A stretch of DNA of 15,763 nucleotides from Cellvibrionaceae bacterium. GTDB lineage: Bacteria > Pseudomonadota > Gammaproteobacteria > Pseudomonadales > Cellvibrionaceae. The number at the start of each line of letters is the position of its first letter. The first letter of the stretch is position 1. A program made the translations under genes and the position numbers. A model generated the notes under the pieces. That model did not search any database. It was not told the DNA's origin and was given only the letters and a program-made list of their open reading frames with translations. Positions 6,743-14,497 of this stretch are shown one piece after another. The stretch is from NCBI GenBank assembly GCA_030597965.1, contig JAUVQU010000033.1, positions 1 to 15,763 of the forward strand, read 5' to 3'.

Positions 6743-7519
6743 TTATTCAAACAGTGCGTCGATATCATGTTGCCCGCTCCAGCTTTGCAGTTGCGTTATC
6801 GCTCTTATCAAGTTGCTAACAATTAAATCAATATTTACTCTGTTGTTTTGCTGTAGTAATTTTTCTAGTCTCAGTGTCTGATTGTTCAATAGGGGCACAC
6901 CAGAACAGCAACAGCTCCCGCGAATCTTATGGGCTAATATTTGCAGTCCCTTCCGATCATTATTTTGGTGGAGCATTTTAATCTCTTTCTTTTGCTCTTC
7001 TAAACCCCCAATTAATACTTTTAAAACGTCTTTTGCCAGCTCAGTGCTTTGTTGGCTTCTATTTAAACACTCTTCTATTTCTACGGGGCGTGCCAGGAGG
7101 GCTTTGAATGTGGTGTTGTGATCTGAAAGTCCGTACCCCATCCAATTGGCTAGAAGCTTAATAAGTGCGGATTCTGAAATAGGTTCAGTAATATGCTCAT
7201 CAATACCGGCAAGTAAAAGTGTCTCTTTTTTTTGGGGCGCCTTGCCAGCATCAAACATAATCAGAGGCGTCTTGAGCGGTTGGTTTGTTTTTAGATGAGG
7301 CTGGCAAACTTGAGTCGCGATATCCAGCGTGTTTTCTGAGCGACCAGTTGCCGTTAATAGGATTAAATCGAAAGTGTTATCGTCACAGTAGCGGATGGCG
7401 GAAATTGAATCCTTGGCCAGCATGGGTGTAAGGCCAAACTTGCCTAGAATAATTTCTGGGTGTGTTGAAGGAATGGTGTCACTTCCGATAATTAAAATCT
7501 TTACTTCAGGCGATAGCAT
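6743..7519 (-). CDS. Stand-alone pseudo-receiver + Hpt protein, BarA/GacS C-terminal-like
   Basis: This 258-residue protein has no kinase part. The first ~120 residues have a CheY-like pattern, but the phosphorylation aspartate is a threonine (DLILLTATG, T56) and the conserved lysine is glutamate (EHITEPIS), so it is probably a non-phosphorylated pseudo-receiver. The C-terminal part is an Hpt domain: ELAKDVLKVLIGGL and LAHKIRGSCCCSGVP closely match the BarA Hpt. The phospho-accepting histidine is kept (H197). The start at 7519 is chosen because GGAG lies 6 nt upstream; the ATG at 7531 would add four residues and lacks a ribosome site. The gene sits between acpS and cysM, a usual place for barA/gacS. 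It could relay phosphate from another kinase to a UvrY/GacA-type regulator, or be a decaying remnant. Domain call strong, role inferred. Confidence 0.8.
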   Translation of the reverse strand: MLSPEVKILIIGSDTIPSTHPEIILGKFGLTPMLAKDSISAIRYCDDNTFDLILLTATGRSENTLDIATQVCQPHLKTNQPLKTPLIMFDAGKAPQKKETLLLAGIDEHITEPISESALIKLLANWMGYGLSDHNTTFKALLARPVEIEECLNRSQQSTELAKDVLKVLIGGLEEQKKEIKMLHQNNDRKGLQILAHKIRGSCCCSGVPLLNNQTLRLEKLLQQNNRVNIDLIVSNLIRAITQLQSWSGQHDIDALFE

Positions 7520-7592
7520 GTTGAACTCCATTTCGACATGATGTCTATAAGTATAGGATGTAAGCTAGTTCCAATATAATCTGATTGATGTG

Positions 7593-7621
7593 TTTAACCA
7601 TATCAGAATCAACGATAAAAT
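7593..7621 (+). promoter_or_regulatory. Candidate sigma-70 promoter for cysM operon
   Basis: TTTAAC at 7593-7598 and TAAAAT at 7616-7621 are separated by 17 nt, placing a start near 7628, about 47 nt before the cysM ATG. The -10 matches consensus in five of six positions; the -35 is weak. A perfect TATAAT at 7575-7580 lacks a -35. This is the only gap (7532-7674) between the divergent BarA-like gene and cysM, so promoters for both should lie in it. Confidence 0.3.
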
Positions 7622-7674
7622 GGTGCGCAAGCTGTATAGACAAGCGCCATCTTTAGCGTTATCAAGAGTTCACC

Positions 7675-8586
7675 ATGACTGATTTAACTCTCGAATATCC
7701 GACCATAGAATCCTGTATCGGTAATACTCCTTTGGTGCGGTTACAGCGCCTGCCAGGAAACACCACCAATACGATTTTAGTTAAACTGGAAGGCAACAAT
7801 CCTGCCGGGTCGGTTAAGGATCGTCCGGCGCTATCTATGATCAATCGAGCTGAAGCGCGTGGTGATTTAAGTCCCGGTGATACTCTGATTGAAGCAACCA
7901 GTGGAAATACGGGTATTGCTTTGGCCATGGCGGCAGCCATCAAAGGCTATCGCATGATTTTGATCATGCCGGATAGTGCGACCCAAGAGCGCAAAGATGC
8001 TATGACCGCCTATGGGGCTGAACTTATTCAGGTGACCAAAGAGGAAGGTATGGAAGGCGCTCGTGATTTGGCGCTCGCTATGCAGACCGAAGGTAAAGGC
8101 GTGGTGTTGGATCAGTTTGGTAATGCGGATAATCCTCTCGCTCACTATGAGACTACAGGTCCAGAAGTTTGGCAGCAAACCAACGGAAAAATTACGCACT
8201 TTGTCAGTTCTATGGGCACGACGGGTACGATCATGGGTACTTCGGCCTACTTAAAAGAACAGAATCCCGGTGTGACCATTGTCGGTTTACAGCCGGAAGA
8301 TGGTGCCAGTATTCCTGGTATTCGTCGCTGGTCGAAGGAATATTTACCCAGTATTTTTGATGAAACCCGTGTTGATCGTGTGATTAATATGGGGCAGCAA
8401 GAGGCTGAAGATGCCGCACGGGCTATGGCGCGAGAAGAGGGTATCTTCTGCGGTGTGTCCAGCGGTGGTGCAGTGGCTGGGGCTCTGCGTTTAAGCAAGG
8501 AGTTAGAGAATGCTGTTATTGTGGTGATTGTCTGCGATAGAGGTGATCGATATTTATCTTCTGGCTTGTTTCAGGGCTCCGCATAA
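7675..8586 (+). CDS. cysM: Cysteine synthase B (O-acetylserine sulfhydrylase B)
   Basis: This 303-residue protein has the same length as E. coli CysM. The pyridoxal-phosphate enzyme makes cysteine from O-acetylserine and sulfide; the B form also accepts thiosulfate. The Schiff-base lysine is K48 in GNNPAGSVKDRPAL. The substrate loop TSGNTGIALA and the phosphate-binding loop SMGTTGTIMG are both present. The C-terminal GVSSGGAVAGAL segment is typical. NNPAGSVKDR and the short length favour CysM over CysK. The gene heads a tight run with rlmD, relA and mazG and lies next to the BarA-like gene, as in Pseudomonas-type genomes. Confidence 0.95.
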   Translation: MTDLTLEYPTIESCIGNTPLVRLQRLPGNTTNTILVKLEGNNPAGSVKDRPALSMINRAEARGDLSPGDTLIEATSGNTGIALAMAAAIKGYRMILIMPDSATQERKDAMTAYGAELIQVTKEEGMEGARDLALAMQTEGKGVVLDQFGNADNPLAHYETTGPEVWQQTNGKITHFVSSMGTTGTIMGTSAYLKEQNPGVTIVGLQPEDGASIPGIRRWSKEYLPSIFDETRVDRVINMGQQEAEDAARAMAREEGIFCGVSSGGAVAGALRLSKELENAVIVVIVCDRGDRYLSSGLFQGSA

Positions 8587-8588
8587 TT

Positions 8589-10025
8589 GTGGCTCGATTA
8601 TTCAGCAAGGGCGGCGACAAAAAGAGACGCGAGCAGCAGGCTCAAAAACAGCACAAAAAAAAGAACCAGGAAGTTGCTGATAAGGCCCATTCATCTCGGG
8701 CGGGTACTGGTGCGGTTAATGCTGCTGGGTCTCACCCCAAAGTGTTGAATATAACCAGCTTGGCGCAGGATGGTCGGGGTATTGCTCGCAACAATGGCAA
8801 GACAGTATTTGTAACGGGAGCACTGCCTGGTGAGCAGGTTTCCGTGATGCACTACCGGCAGCGCAAACGTTTTGATGAGTGTATTGTTCGAGATGTGGAG
8901 CAGGCCTCTGCAGAAAGAGTGCTGCCTTCATGTAAGCACTTCAATGAATGTGGCGGCTGCCAGCTTCAGCATCTTGAGCCTGCGGCTCAGTTATTCAATA
9001 AACAAGAAGGTGTACTGGAGCAATTAAAGCGTCACGCAAAATTGGCGCCTAAAGTTGTTGAGTCAGCTGTTGAGTCTTCAGCGCTCGGCTACCGCTCTCG
9101 AGCTCGCCTGGTAGTCAGTAAATCAGGCCAATTAGGCTTCCGTCAGGGTGGTTCTAATGAGCCGGTCACTATTAGCGAGTGCGGAATATTAGATGCTCGA
9201 TTACAGCGGCTGTTAAAGCCTGTACAAAAATGGCTGCATGATCTGGCCGTCAATACATCCAGAATGGCTGTGACGCATATTGAATTGATGGCAACCGATA
9301 GTGAGGTGGCATTGATTGTTCGACATCCCAAAGCCGTAGCGATTGAACACAGGCAAGCTCTAGAGGGTGTCTTGACGATTGAGGGAGCTAAAGTGTGGTG
9401 GCAGGCCGAAAAGAAAGGCAGCCTGCAAGGTTCTGCGGGAAGAAGCTGTGATCCACAATTACAATATCGTCTGCCTCAATACGACCTTAATTTACTTTTT
9501 AAACCTACACATTTCACACAGGTAAATACCCATGTGAACCATGAAATGGTGGCGAGGGCGGTGTCTTGGATGGACCTTCAGGCGGATGATCGAGTGGCTG
9601 ATCTATTCTGTGGCGTTGGTAACTTTACTTTACCTATGGCACGAAAATCAGCCGCCGTTGTCGGAGTTGAAGGTGTGGCAGGAATGGTGGAGCAGGCTAA
9701 GGTTAATGCTCGATTTAATAATATGAAGAATCTTGAGTTTCAGGCCTTTGATCTATTCGATCAATCAGTGGGGCAACGCCTTAAAAGGCTTAAAACGAAT
9801 AAAATGTTATTGGATCCGCCGCGTTCAGGTGCTCGAGAAGTGTGTGAGCAATTGAATGGAGGAGGGATTACACACCTTGTCTACGTATCCTGTAACCCGA
9901 TGAGTCTGGTTCGCGACAGTGCGATATTACATGATCAAGGTTTTAAAATGGAAAAGTTCTGTGTGCTGGATATGTTTCCCCATACCGCGCATGTGGAGTC
10001 TATGGCGTTGTTTATTCGCTCATAG
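8589..10025 (+). CDS. rlmD: 23S rRNA (uracil-1939-C5)-methyltransferase RlmD
   Basis: This 478-residue SAM-dependent enzyme makes m5U1939 in 23S rRNA. A TRAM RNA-binding domain (about 50-105) is followed by the [4Fe-4S] cysteines C115, C121, C124 and C198 (CKHFNECGGC and SECG). The SAM-binding site is VADLFCGVGNFTLPMA (336-351). The catalytic part is LLDPPRSGA, with nucleophile C435 in YVSCNPMSL. The N-terminus carries some 40 extra lysine/glutamine-rich residues compared with E. coli RlmD (433 residues). The start is GTG at 8589, only 2 nt after the cysM stop and with no clear Shine-Dalgarno sequence, so reading through from cysM seems likely. Confidence 0.95.
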   Translation: MARLFSKGGDKKRREQQAQKQHKKKNQEVADKAHSSRAGTGAVNAAGSHPKVLNITSLAQDGRGIARNNGKTVFVTGALPGEQVSVMHYRQRKRFDECIVRDVEQASAERVLPSCKHFNECGGCQLQHLEPAAQLFNKQEGVLEQLKRHAKLAPKVVESAVESSALGYRSRARLVVSKSGQLGFRQGGSNEPVTISECGILDARLQRLLKPVQKWLHDLAVNTSRMAVTHIELMATDSEVALIVRHPKAVAIEHRQALEGVLTIEGAKVWWQAEKKGSLQGSAGRSCDPQLQYRLPQYDLNLLFKPTHFTQVNTHVNHEMVARAVSWMDLQADDRVADLFCGVGNFTLPMARKSAAVVGVEGVAGMVEQAKVNARFNNMKNLEFQAFDLFDQSVGQRLKRLKTNKMLLDPPRSGAREVCEQLNGGGITHLVYVSCNPMSLVRDSAILHDQGFKMEKFCVLDMFPHTAHVESMALFIRS

Positions 10026-10076
10026 GGGACTATGACAGAGCGGGGCATGTACGTATCCCGCAGTAATGGATTAAAT

Positions 10077-12320
10077 ATGGTTCAAGTCAGGAAGGCGCAC
10101 CCAGAAACCATCGGCGGACAAGTCGATATTGCCGAGTGGGTTAGCCACCTAATTAAACAGCATGAGCTAAGTGAGTCTTTTCGGGAGACGCTTACGCGTG
10201 CCTGTGAAGTCAGTTTAGAGGCTGAACAACAAGCTATCGCGGCTAAGAATATTTGGTCGGAAAGCACCAGTAGTTTTAGATCCGGCTTGGAAATGGCTGA
10301 AATATTGGCTGATTTACAGTTGGATGGCGAAACACTCATCGCGGCTATCCTGTACCGCACTGTACGTGAAGATAAGCGTACCCTTAAACAGTTGGAGCCC
10401 GAATTTGGGCGCGTTGTTATACAGTTGATCAAAGGTGTTATCCGCATGGCGGCTATTAGCACCCAGGTGAATAACTCCGAAGAAAATGTATTGGGGCAGG
10501 AGCAGCAAGAGCAGTCAGAAAAGGTTCGAAAAATGCTGGTGGCGATGGTGGATGATGTGCGCATTGCACTGATAAAACTATCGGAGCGAACCTGCGCTAT
10601 TCGTGCGGTAAAAAATGTTGGCGAAGAGAAGCGCTTGCGCATTGCGCGGGAAGTTGCTGATATTTATGCGCCCTTGGCACACCGCCTAGGTATTGGTCAT
10701 ATCAAATGGGAGCTGGAAGACCTCGCGTTCCGTTATCTGCATCCAGACGATTATATGCATATCGCTCAGCTGCTTGATGAGCGACGCCTGGATCGGCAAT
10801 TCTATATTGAGGAGGTGCTATCCACGTTGGGCGAGGGTTTGGCTACCGCAGGCATTGAATGCGAAACTTATGGCCGCGCTAAGCACATCTACAGTATTTG
10901 GCGGAAGATGCGCCGTAAAGACATCGGCTTTTCTCAGGTTTACGATATTCGCGCCGTACGTATATTAGTGCCCACCGTACAGGACTGCTACAGAGCATTG
11001 GGTATTGTTCACTCCCTCTGGCGCAATATCCCCAACGAGTTTGATGACTATATTGCCTCGCCTAAAGAAAATGGTTATCGCTCGTTACATACGGCGGTGA
11101 TCGGGCCTGACCGTAAAGTGATAGAGATTCAAATTCGCACCCGAGCCATGCACGATGAGGCAGAGTTTGGTGTTTGTGCCCACTGGCTATATAAGGGTAC
11201 TGACGACGATGTGGAAGAAGATAGCTATGAGCAAAAAATAGCCTGGTTGCGTCAGGTGCTGGAGTGGCATGAAGAGCTTGGCGGCGGCGCCATGGCGGAC
11301 GAGTTGACATCGGGTGTTGAACAGGATCGCATCTATGTTTTCACTCCAGATGGTCATGTTATTGACTTGCCTCCTGATTCGACCCCCTTGGATTTTGCTT
11401 ATCGTGTGCATACCGAGGTAGGGCATGCCTGCCGTGGTGCCAAGGTAAATGGCCGTATCGTGCCGCTCAACCATGCGCTACAGACAGCGGACCAAGTTGA
11501 AGTTTTAACCGGTAAACGCGAATCCCCCAGCCGTGACTGGTTGTCGATTGGCTTGGGTTATCTGAAAACTGGTCGGGCCAGAGCCAAGGTGCAGCATTGG
11601 TTTAAGCTACAGGCACGGGATCAGAATATTGCCGATGGTCGCGCCATTTTGGATAAAGAATTTCGCCGCCTGGCCTTCGAGGGTTTGGATTACGATTGCT
11701 TGGCGACCAAGCTGAATCTGGTTGGCCTTGATGACCTGTATGCGGCTGTTGGTGCCAGTGACATTGGTGTGGGCCATGTGATAAATGTCGCACAAAAATT
11801 AGTGTCTTTGGATGAGCTTGAAGAGCCGCACATTAGTTTGGTTGGAAGGGCTCAGCAGCAGAGATCTGGCTCAGAGTTGTTCATTGATGGTGTCGGTAAT
11901 CTCCTGACTCATATTGCTGGATGTTGTGACCCTGTCCCTGGCGATGAGATTACTGGCTATATAACCCAGGGCCGGGGCGTCTCAATCCATCGTCAAGACT
12001 GTAGTAATTTATTACAGTTACAAGCCGATGAGCCGGAGCGCATTATCAAGGTTGATTGGGGCGAAGCCCCCCAAGATATGTATTCAGTCGATATTATCGT
12101 TGAAGCTTTTGATCGTCACGGCCTGTTACGTGATATTACGGTACTGCTTGATAGCGAGCGTATTAACATCAGTTCCATGCAGACGCTATCGGATAAGCAC
12201 AAAAATACAGTGGATATGATGTTCGCCGTGGAAATTCATAATTTCTCGGAATTGAGTCGTGTCTTGGGTCGGTTGAATCAATTGCCTAATGTGGCGTCGG
12301 CGCGTCGAAAACAAGCCTGA
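10077..12320 (+). CDS. relA: (p)ppGpp synthetase I RelA
   Basis: This ribosome-associated alarmone synthetase makes pppGpp/ppGpp when uncharged tRNA enters the A site. The start at 10077 gives MVQVRKAHP and 747 residues, like Pseudomonas RelA as I recall it. An upstream ATG at 10032 adds 15 residues, but its G-rich site is only 2 nt away. The N-terminal hydrolase-like domain has YR (AILYRTVRE, about 90-98) where Rel/SpoT enzymes have the catalytic HD, so it should not hydrolyse ppGpp. The synthetase domain (about 264-373) keeps YGRAKHIYSIW, D290 in YDIRAVR and E350 in EIQIRT. TGS (418-479), a CC/H/C zinc-finger-like domain (609-645) and ACT (670-742) follow. It lies in the cysM-rlmD-relA-mazG run. 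Confidence 0.96.
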   Translation: MVQVRKAHPETIGGQVDIAEWVSHLIKQHELSESFRETLTRACEVSLEAEQQAIAAKNIWSESTSSFRSGLEMAEILADLQLDGETLIAAILYRTVREDKRTLKQLEPEFGRVVIQLIKGVIRMAAISTQVNNSEENVLGQEQQEQSEKVRKMLVAMVDDVRIALIKLSERTCAIRAVKNVGEEKRLRIAREVADIYAPLAHRLGIGHIKWELEDLAFRYLHPDDYMHIAQLLDERRLDRQFYIEEVLSTLGEGLATAGIECETYGRAKHIYSIWRKMRRKDIGFSQVYDIRAVRILVPTVQDCYRALGIVHSLWRNIPNEFDDYIASPKENGYRSLHTAVIGPDRKVIEIQIRTRAMHDEAEFGVCAHWLYKGTDDDVEEDSYEQKIAWLRQVLEWHEELGGGAMADELTSGVEQDRIYVFTPDGHVIDLPPDSTPLDFAYRVHTEVGHACRGAKVNGRIVPLNHALQTADQVEVLTGKRESPSRDWLSIGLGYLKTGRARAKVQHWFKLQARDQNIADGRAILDKEFRRLAFEGLDYDCLATKLNLVGLDDLYAAVGASDIGVGHVINVAQKLVSLDELEEPHISLVGRAQQQRSGSELFIDGVGNLLTHIAGCCDPVPGDEITGYITQGRGVSIHRQDCSNLLQLQADEPERIIKVDWGEAPQDMYSVDIIVEAFDRHGLLRDITVLLDSERINISSMQTLSDKHKNTVDMMFAVEIHNFSELSRVLGRLNQLPNVASARRKQA

Positions 12321-12347
12321 TTTTTTTATCGTTGAAGGAACAAAACT

Positions 12348-13178
12348 ATGTCCACCCCTCGTTACTCAGTGGATGATTTACTGTATTTGATGCAGCGTTT
12401 GCGTGATCCCGTGGACGGCTGTCCCTGGGATGTTGAGCAGAGCTATCGCACTATTGCGCCCTCAACCATTGAAGAGGCTTATGAAGTTGTCGATGCCATT
12501 GAGCAGGATAATTTTGAGCACCTTCGAGAAGAGTTGGGTGATTTGCTCTTCCAGGTGATTTTTTACTGCCGATTGGGCGAAGAAGAGGGGCGTTTTAATT
12601 TTTCTGATGTGGCTTCTGATTTAGTGGCCAAGTTGGTGCGCCGCCATCCGCATGTGTTCCCTGATGGCACCCTGGAAAGTCGAGTCGGCTCAAAAAGAAG
12701 TGATGATCAGGAGGCGGATATTAAACGCCGCTGGGAGGCCATCAAGCAAGAAGAGCGGGATAGCAAAGGCCATCAGGGTGTATTGGCTGACATTCCTTTG
12801 GGTTTGCCAGCCTTAACCCGGGCAGCAAAATTACAAAAGCGTGCGGCTAATGTGGGTTTTGAATGGTCCGATGTTTCGGGCGTGCTCGATAAGCTGGAAG
12901 AAGAGATTGACGAAGTAAGAGAGGCTCTTCAGTCGGGTGATAAAAAAGCAATACAGGACGAGCTGGGTGATGTCTTGTTTGTTTTAGCCAATTTTTGTCG
13001 CTATCAGAAGGTTGAACCAGAGTCGGCGTTGCGCAGCACCAATCAAAAATTTGAGCAGCGGTTTGAATATATTGAGTCAAAGTTGAGAGAGCAGAACCTA
13101 ACACCCGACGAGGCCAGTTTAGAGTTGATGGACCAGCTTTGGGATGAAGCTAAAGTCGCGCTAAAGCCAAAAGGGTAA
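12348..13178 (+). CDS. mazG: Nucleoside triphosphate pyrophosphohydrolase MazG
   Basis: This 276-residue enzyme hydrolyses NTPs and dNTPs to monophosphates plus pyrophosphate. In E. coli it counters toxic effects of the MazEF system and lowers ppGpp. Two MazG folds are visible. The first has IEEAYEVVDAI and REELGDLLFQV (E42, E43, E62, D65). The second has LEEEIDEVREAL and QDELGDVLFVL (E184, E185, E188, E205, D208). The linker RRHPHVFPDG is family-typical, and length is near E. coli MazG (263). GAAGGA at about 12333-12338 is the ribosome site. The gene follows relA by 27 nt, the usual relA-mazG pairing; no mazE or mazF is present here. Confidence 0.95.
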   Translation: MSTPRYSVDDLLYLMQRLRDPVDGCPWDVEQSYRTIAPSTIEEAYEVVDAIEQDNFEHLREELGDLLFQVIFYCRLGEEEGRFNFSDVASDLVAKLVRRHPHVFPDGTLESRVGSKRSDDQEADIKRRWEAIKQEERDSKGHQGVLADIPLGLPALTRAAKLQKRAANVGFEWSDVSGVLDKLEEEIDEVREALQSGDKKAIQDELGDVLFVLANFCRYQKVEPESALRSTNQKFEQRFEYIESKLREQNLTPDEASLELMDQLWDEAKVALKPKG

Positions 13179-13205
13179 AACACAGCAGTGAATACTGCGC
13201 CTCGC

Positions 13206-13234
13206 TTGCAATCGGCTCTCAAACCATTAATAAT
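13206..13234 (+). promoter_or_regulatory. Candidate ffs promoter with GC-rich discriminator
   Basis: TTGCAA at 13206-13211 (four of six consensus matches) and AATAAT at 13229-13234 (five of six) are 17 nt apart. GCGCTCG follows directly, a GC-rich discriminator typical of stable-RNA promoters that respond to ppGpp. Transcription would begin near 13241, leaving a short 5' leader before the 4.5S RNA, which would need trimming as by RNase P in E. coli. Confidence 0.5.
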
Positions 13235-13251
13235 GCGCTCGCTTTTGCAAT

Positions 13252-13366
13252 GGTGGCTCTTTCTGGTCCTCTCGCAACGATTAACTGTAAACTCCGCCAG
13301 GCCTGGAAGGGAGCAACGGTAGCAGTGAAATCGTGTGCCGGGATGTGGCTGGTTAGAGTCGCCTCC
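13252..13366 (+). ncRNA. ffs: Signal recognition particle 4.5S RNA
   Basis: This ~115-nt RNA folds into the single long hairpin of the bacterial small SRP RNA, which binds Ffh and targets membrane proteins to SecYEG. It follows the E. coli 4.5S RNA closely. The 5' part reads GGCTCTTTCTGGTCCTCTCG then CAACG, the apical core is CAGGCCTGGAAGGGAGCA (GGAA tetraloop and conserved symmetric loop), and the 3' part carries GTGTGCCGGGATGTGGCTGG. The ends pair: GG-T-GGC-TCT near 13252-13260 faces AGA-(GTC)-GCC-T-CC near 13355-13366, and the helix extends outward as CAATGG (13248-13253) with CCATTG (13365-13370). Exact mature ends are estimated. It lies between mazG and the yedI-like gene rather than directly before dnaX. 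Confidence 0.93.
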
Positions 13367-13470
13367 ATTGTAAATTTCTTGTTTATCTCCCTCTGTTTCG
13401 TTTTTGTTAATTCCTTTATAGTGTTTGATCTTTACTGACAGCCTTAGTCACAGCTTTGCATGGAGAAATC

Positions 13471-14385
13471 ATGGCTTCTGGATCACTACTGGCGTTGTTT
13501 GATGATATTGCCACCTTGCTCGATGATATTTCGGTTTTATCGAAAGTAGCCGTTAAGAAAACCTCGGGCATTCTTGGTGACGATCTGGCTGTGAATGCAG
13601 AGCAGGTGTCCGGTGTGCGTGCCGCACGCGAGCTGCCCGTCGTTTGGGCGGTAGCAAAGGGCTCCTTTAAGAATAAATTTATTATCGTCCCCGTGGTATT
13701 GACGTTAAGCGTGTTGATGCCCTGGCTGATCACGCCTGTGTTGATGGTGGGCGGTATCTATTTGTGTTTTGAGGGGGCTGAGAAGGTTTGGCGCTCATGG
13801 AAGCATCGAGGTTCCAAAGAGCACCATGAACTACAGGCGATGATGGATGAGCGTACCGGTGATCTGGTGGCTTATGAAAAAGAGAAAATTAAAGGCGCCA
13901 TCCGCACCGATTTTATTTTAAGTATAGAGATTATTGTGATTGCTCTCGGCTCCGTACAAGACGCGCCATTTGTGAAACAGTGTATTGCCGTATCGGTGGT
14001 GGCATTGGCGATTACTGTGTTTGTCTATGGTCTGGTAGCACTCATCGTAAAGCTGGATGATATGGGACTCTATTTGCTGAAATTGAAAAACGCTATCAGT
14101 TTTTTAGGTCGTTTTCTTTTGTGGCTGGCGCCTACATTAATGAAGCTGTTGGCTATCGTGGGTACTGCTGCCATGTTTTTGGTTGGAGGCGGTATTCTTA
14201 CCCACGGCATCGAGCACTACTTAGGTGAAGCTTACGCTATAGCCCACCTGATCCACCTGGACTCGAGCCTTTTGAATGACCTCATGCATATCTTGGCCAA
14301 TGCTCTATTTGGCTTGGTGGTGGGAGGCATAGCCGTCTTTGCGGCTTCATTTCTCCATGAATCTGACCCGGTTTCCCAAGATTGA
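13471..14385 (+). CDS. yedI: DUF808 / YedI family inner-membrane protein
   Basis: This 304-residue protein of unknown function closely resembles E. coli YedI (305 residues, by recollection). Segments such as LLALFDDIATLLDDISVLSKVA, GDDLAVNAEQVSGVRAARELPVVWAVAKGS and CFEGAEKV are family hallmarks. The N-terminal 65 residues look amphipathic and cytosolic. About five hydrophobic segments follow, at roughly 70-98, 147-160, 169-193, 213-243 and 275-295, with a charged, lysine/glutamate-rich loop at 105-145. The ATG at 13471 is chosen because TGGAGA lies at 13461-13466; a TTG at 13456 is unlikely. The gene lies between ffs and dnaX, which are often direct neighbours. Confidence 0.88.
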   Translation: MASGSLLALFDDIATLLDDISVLSKVAVKKTSGILGDDLAVNAEQVSGVRAARELPVVWAVAKGSFKNKFIIVPVVLTLSVLMPWLITPVLMVGGIYLCFEGAEKVWRSWKHRGSKEHHELQAMMDERTGDLVAYEKEKIKGAIRTDFILSIEIIVIALGSVQDAPFVKQCIAVSVVALAITVFVYGLVALIVKLDDMGLYLLKLKNAISFLGRFLLWLAPTLMKLLAIVGTAAMFLVGGGILTHGIEHYLGEAYAIAHLIHLDSSLLNDLMHILANALFGLVVGGIAVFAASFLHESDPVSQD

Positions 14386-14449
14386 GTGAAACTCGGTCTC
14401 TCTCCGTCTGTTGTGGCCTATTTATAGTGTTTGGTTAGAGTGTCTGGGA

Positions 14450-14470
14450 TATAATTCTCGGCTCTGCCGA
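14450..14470 (+). promoter_or_regulatory. Candidate dnaX promoter -10 and start-proximal hairpin
   Basis: A perfect TATAAT is at 14450-14455. The -35 at the right distance is poor (GTGTTT, 14427-14432, 17-nt spacer). A 5-bp perfect hairpin TCGGC-TCT-GCCGA follows at 14458-14470, which would lie at the 5' end of the transcript and could stabilise it. The ribosome site AGGAAAGGG is at 14478-14486. Confidence 0.35.
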
Positions 14471-14497
14471 TAATAATAGGAAAGGGTATTCTTCCCC

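Noticed and set aside
6731..6744. AAAAT-TAAT-ATTTT inverted repeat between the converging acpS and BarA-like genes as a bidirectional terminator
   Set aside because: It has five A-T pairs only and no GC stem; such matches are expected by chance in AT-rich stop-codon regions.
10082..10642. A 186-codon frame on the minus strand inside relA
   Set aside because: It is a shadow of the relA reading frame: serine/arginine/threonine-rich, with no motif and no ribosome site, while relA is conserved throughout.
12348..13178. mazG as part of a local toxin-antitoxin or phage-defence system
   Set aside because: There is no mazE, mazF or other defence gene nearby; the relA-mazG order is the ordinary housekeeping arrangement.
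13185..13198. Hairpin after mazG as a terminator
   Set aside because: The stem is 5 bp and is not followed by T residues. Listed only as a curious repeat.
13250..13438. A 62-codon open frame between mazG and yedI
   Set aside because: It lies over the 4.5S RNA gene, whose conserved core and end pairing explain the sequence; the peptide resembles nothing and has no ribosome site.
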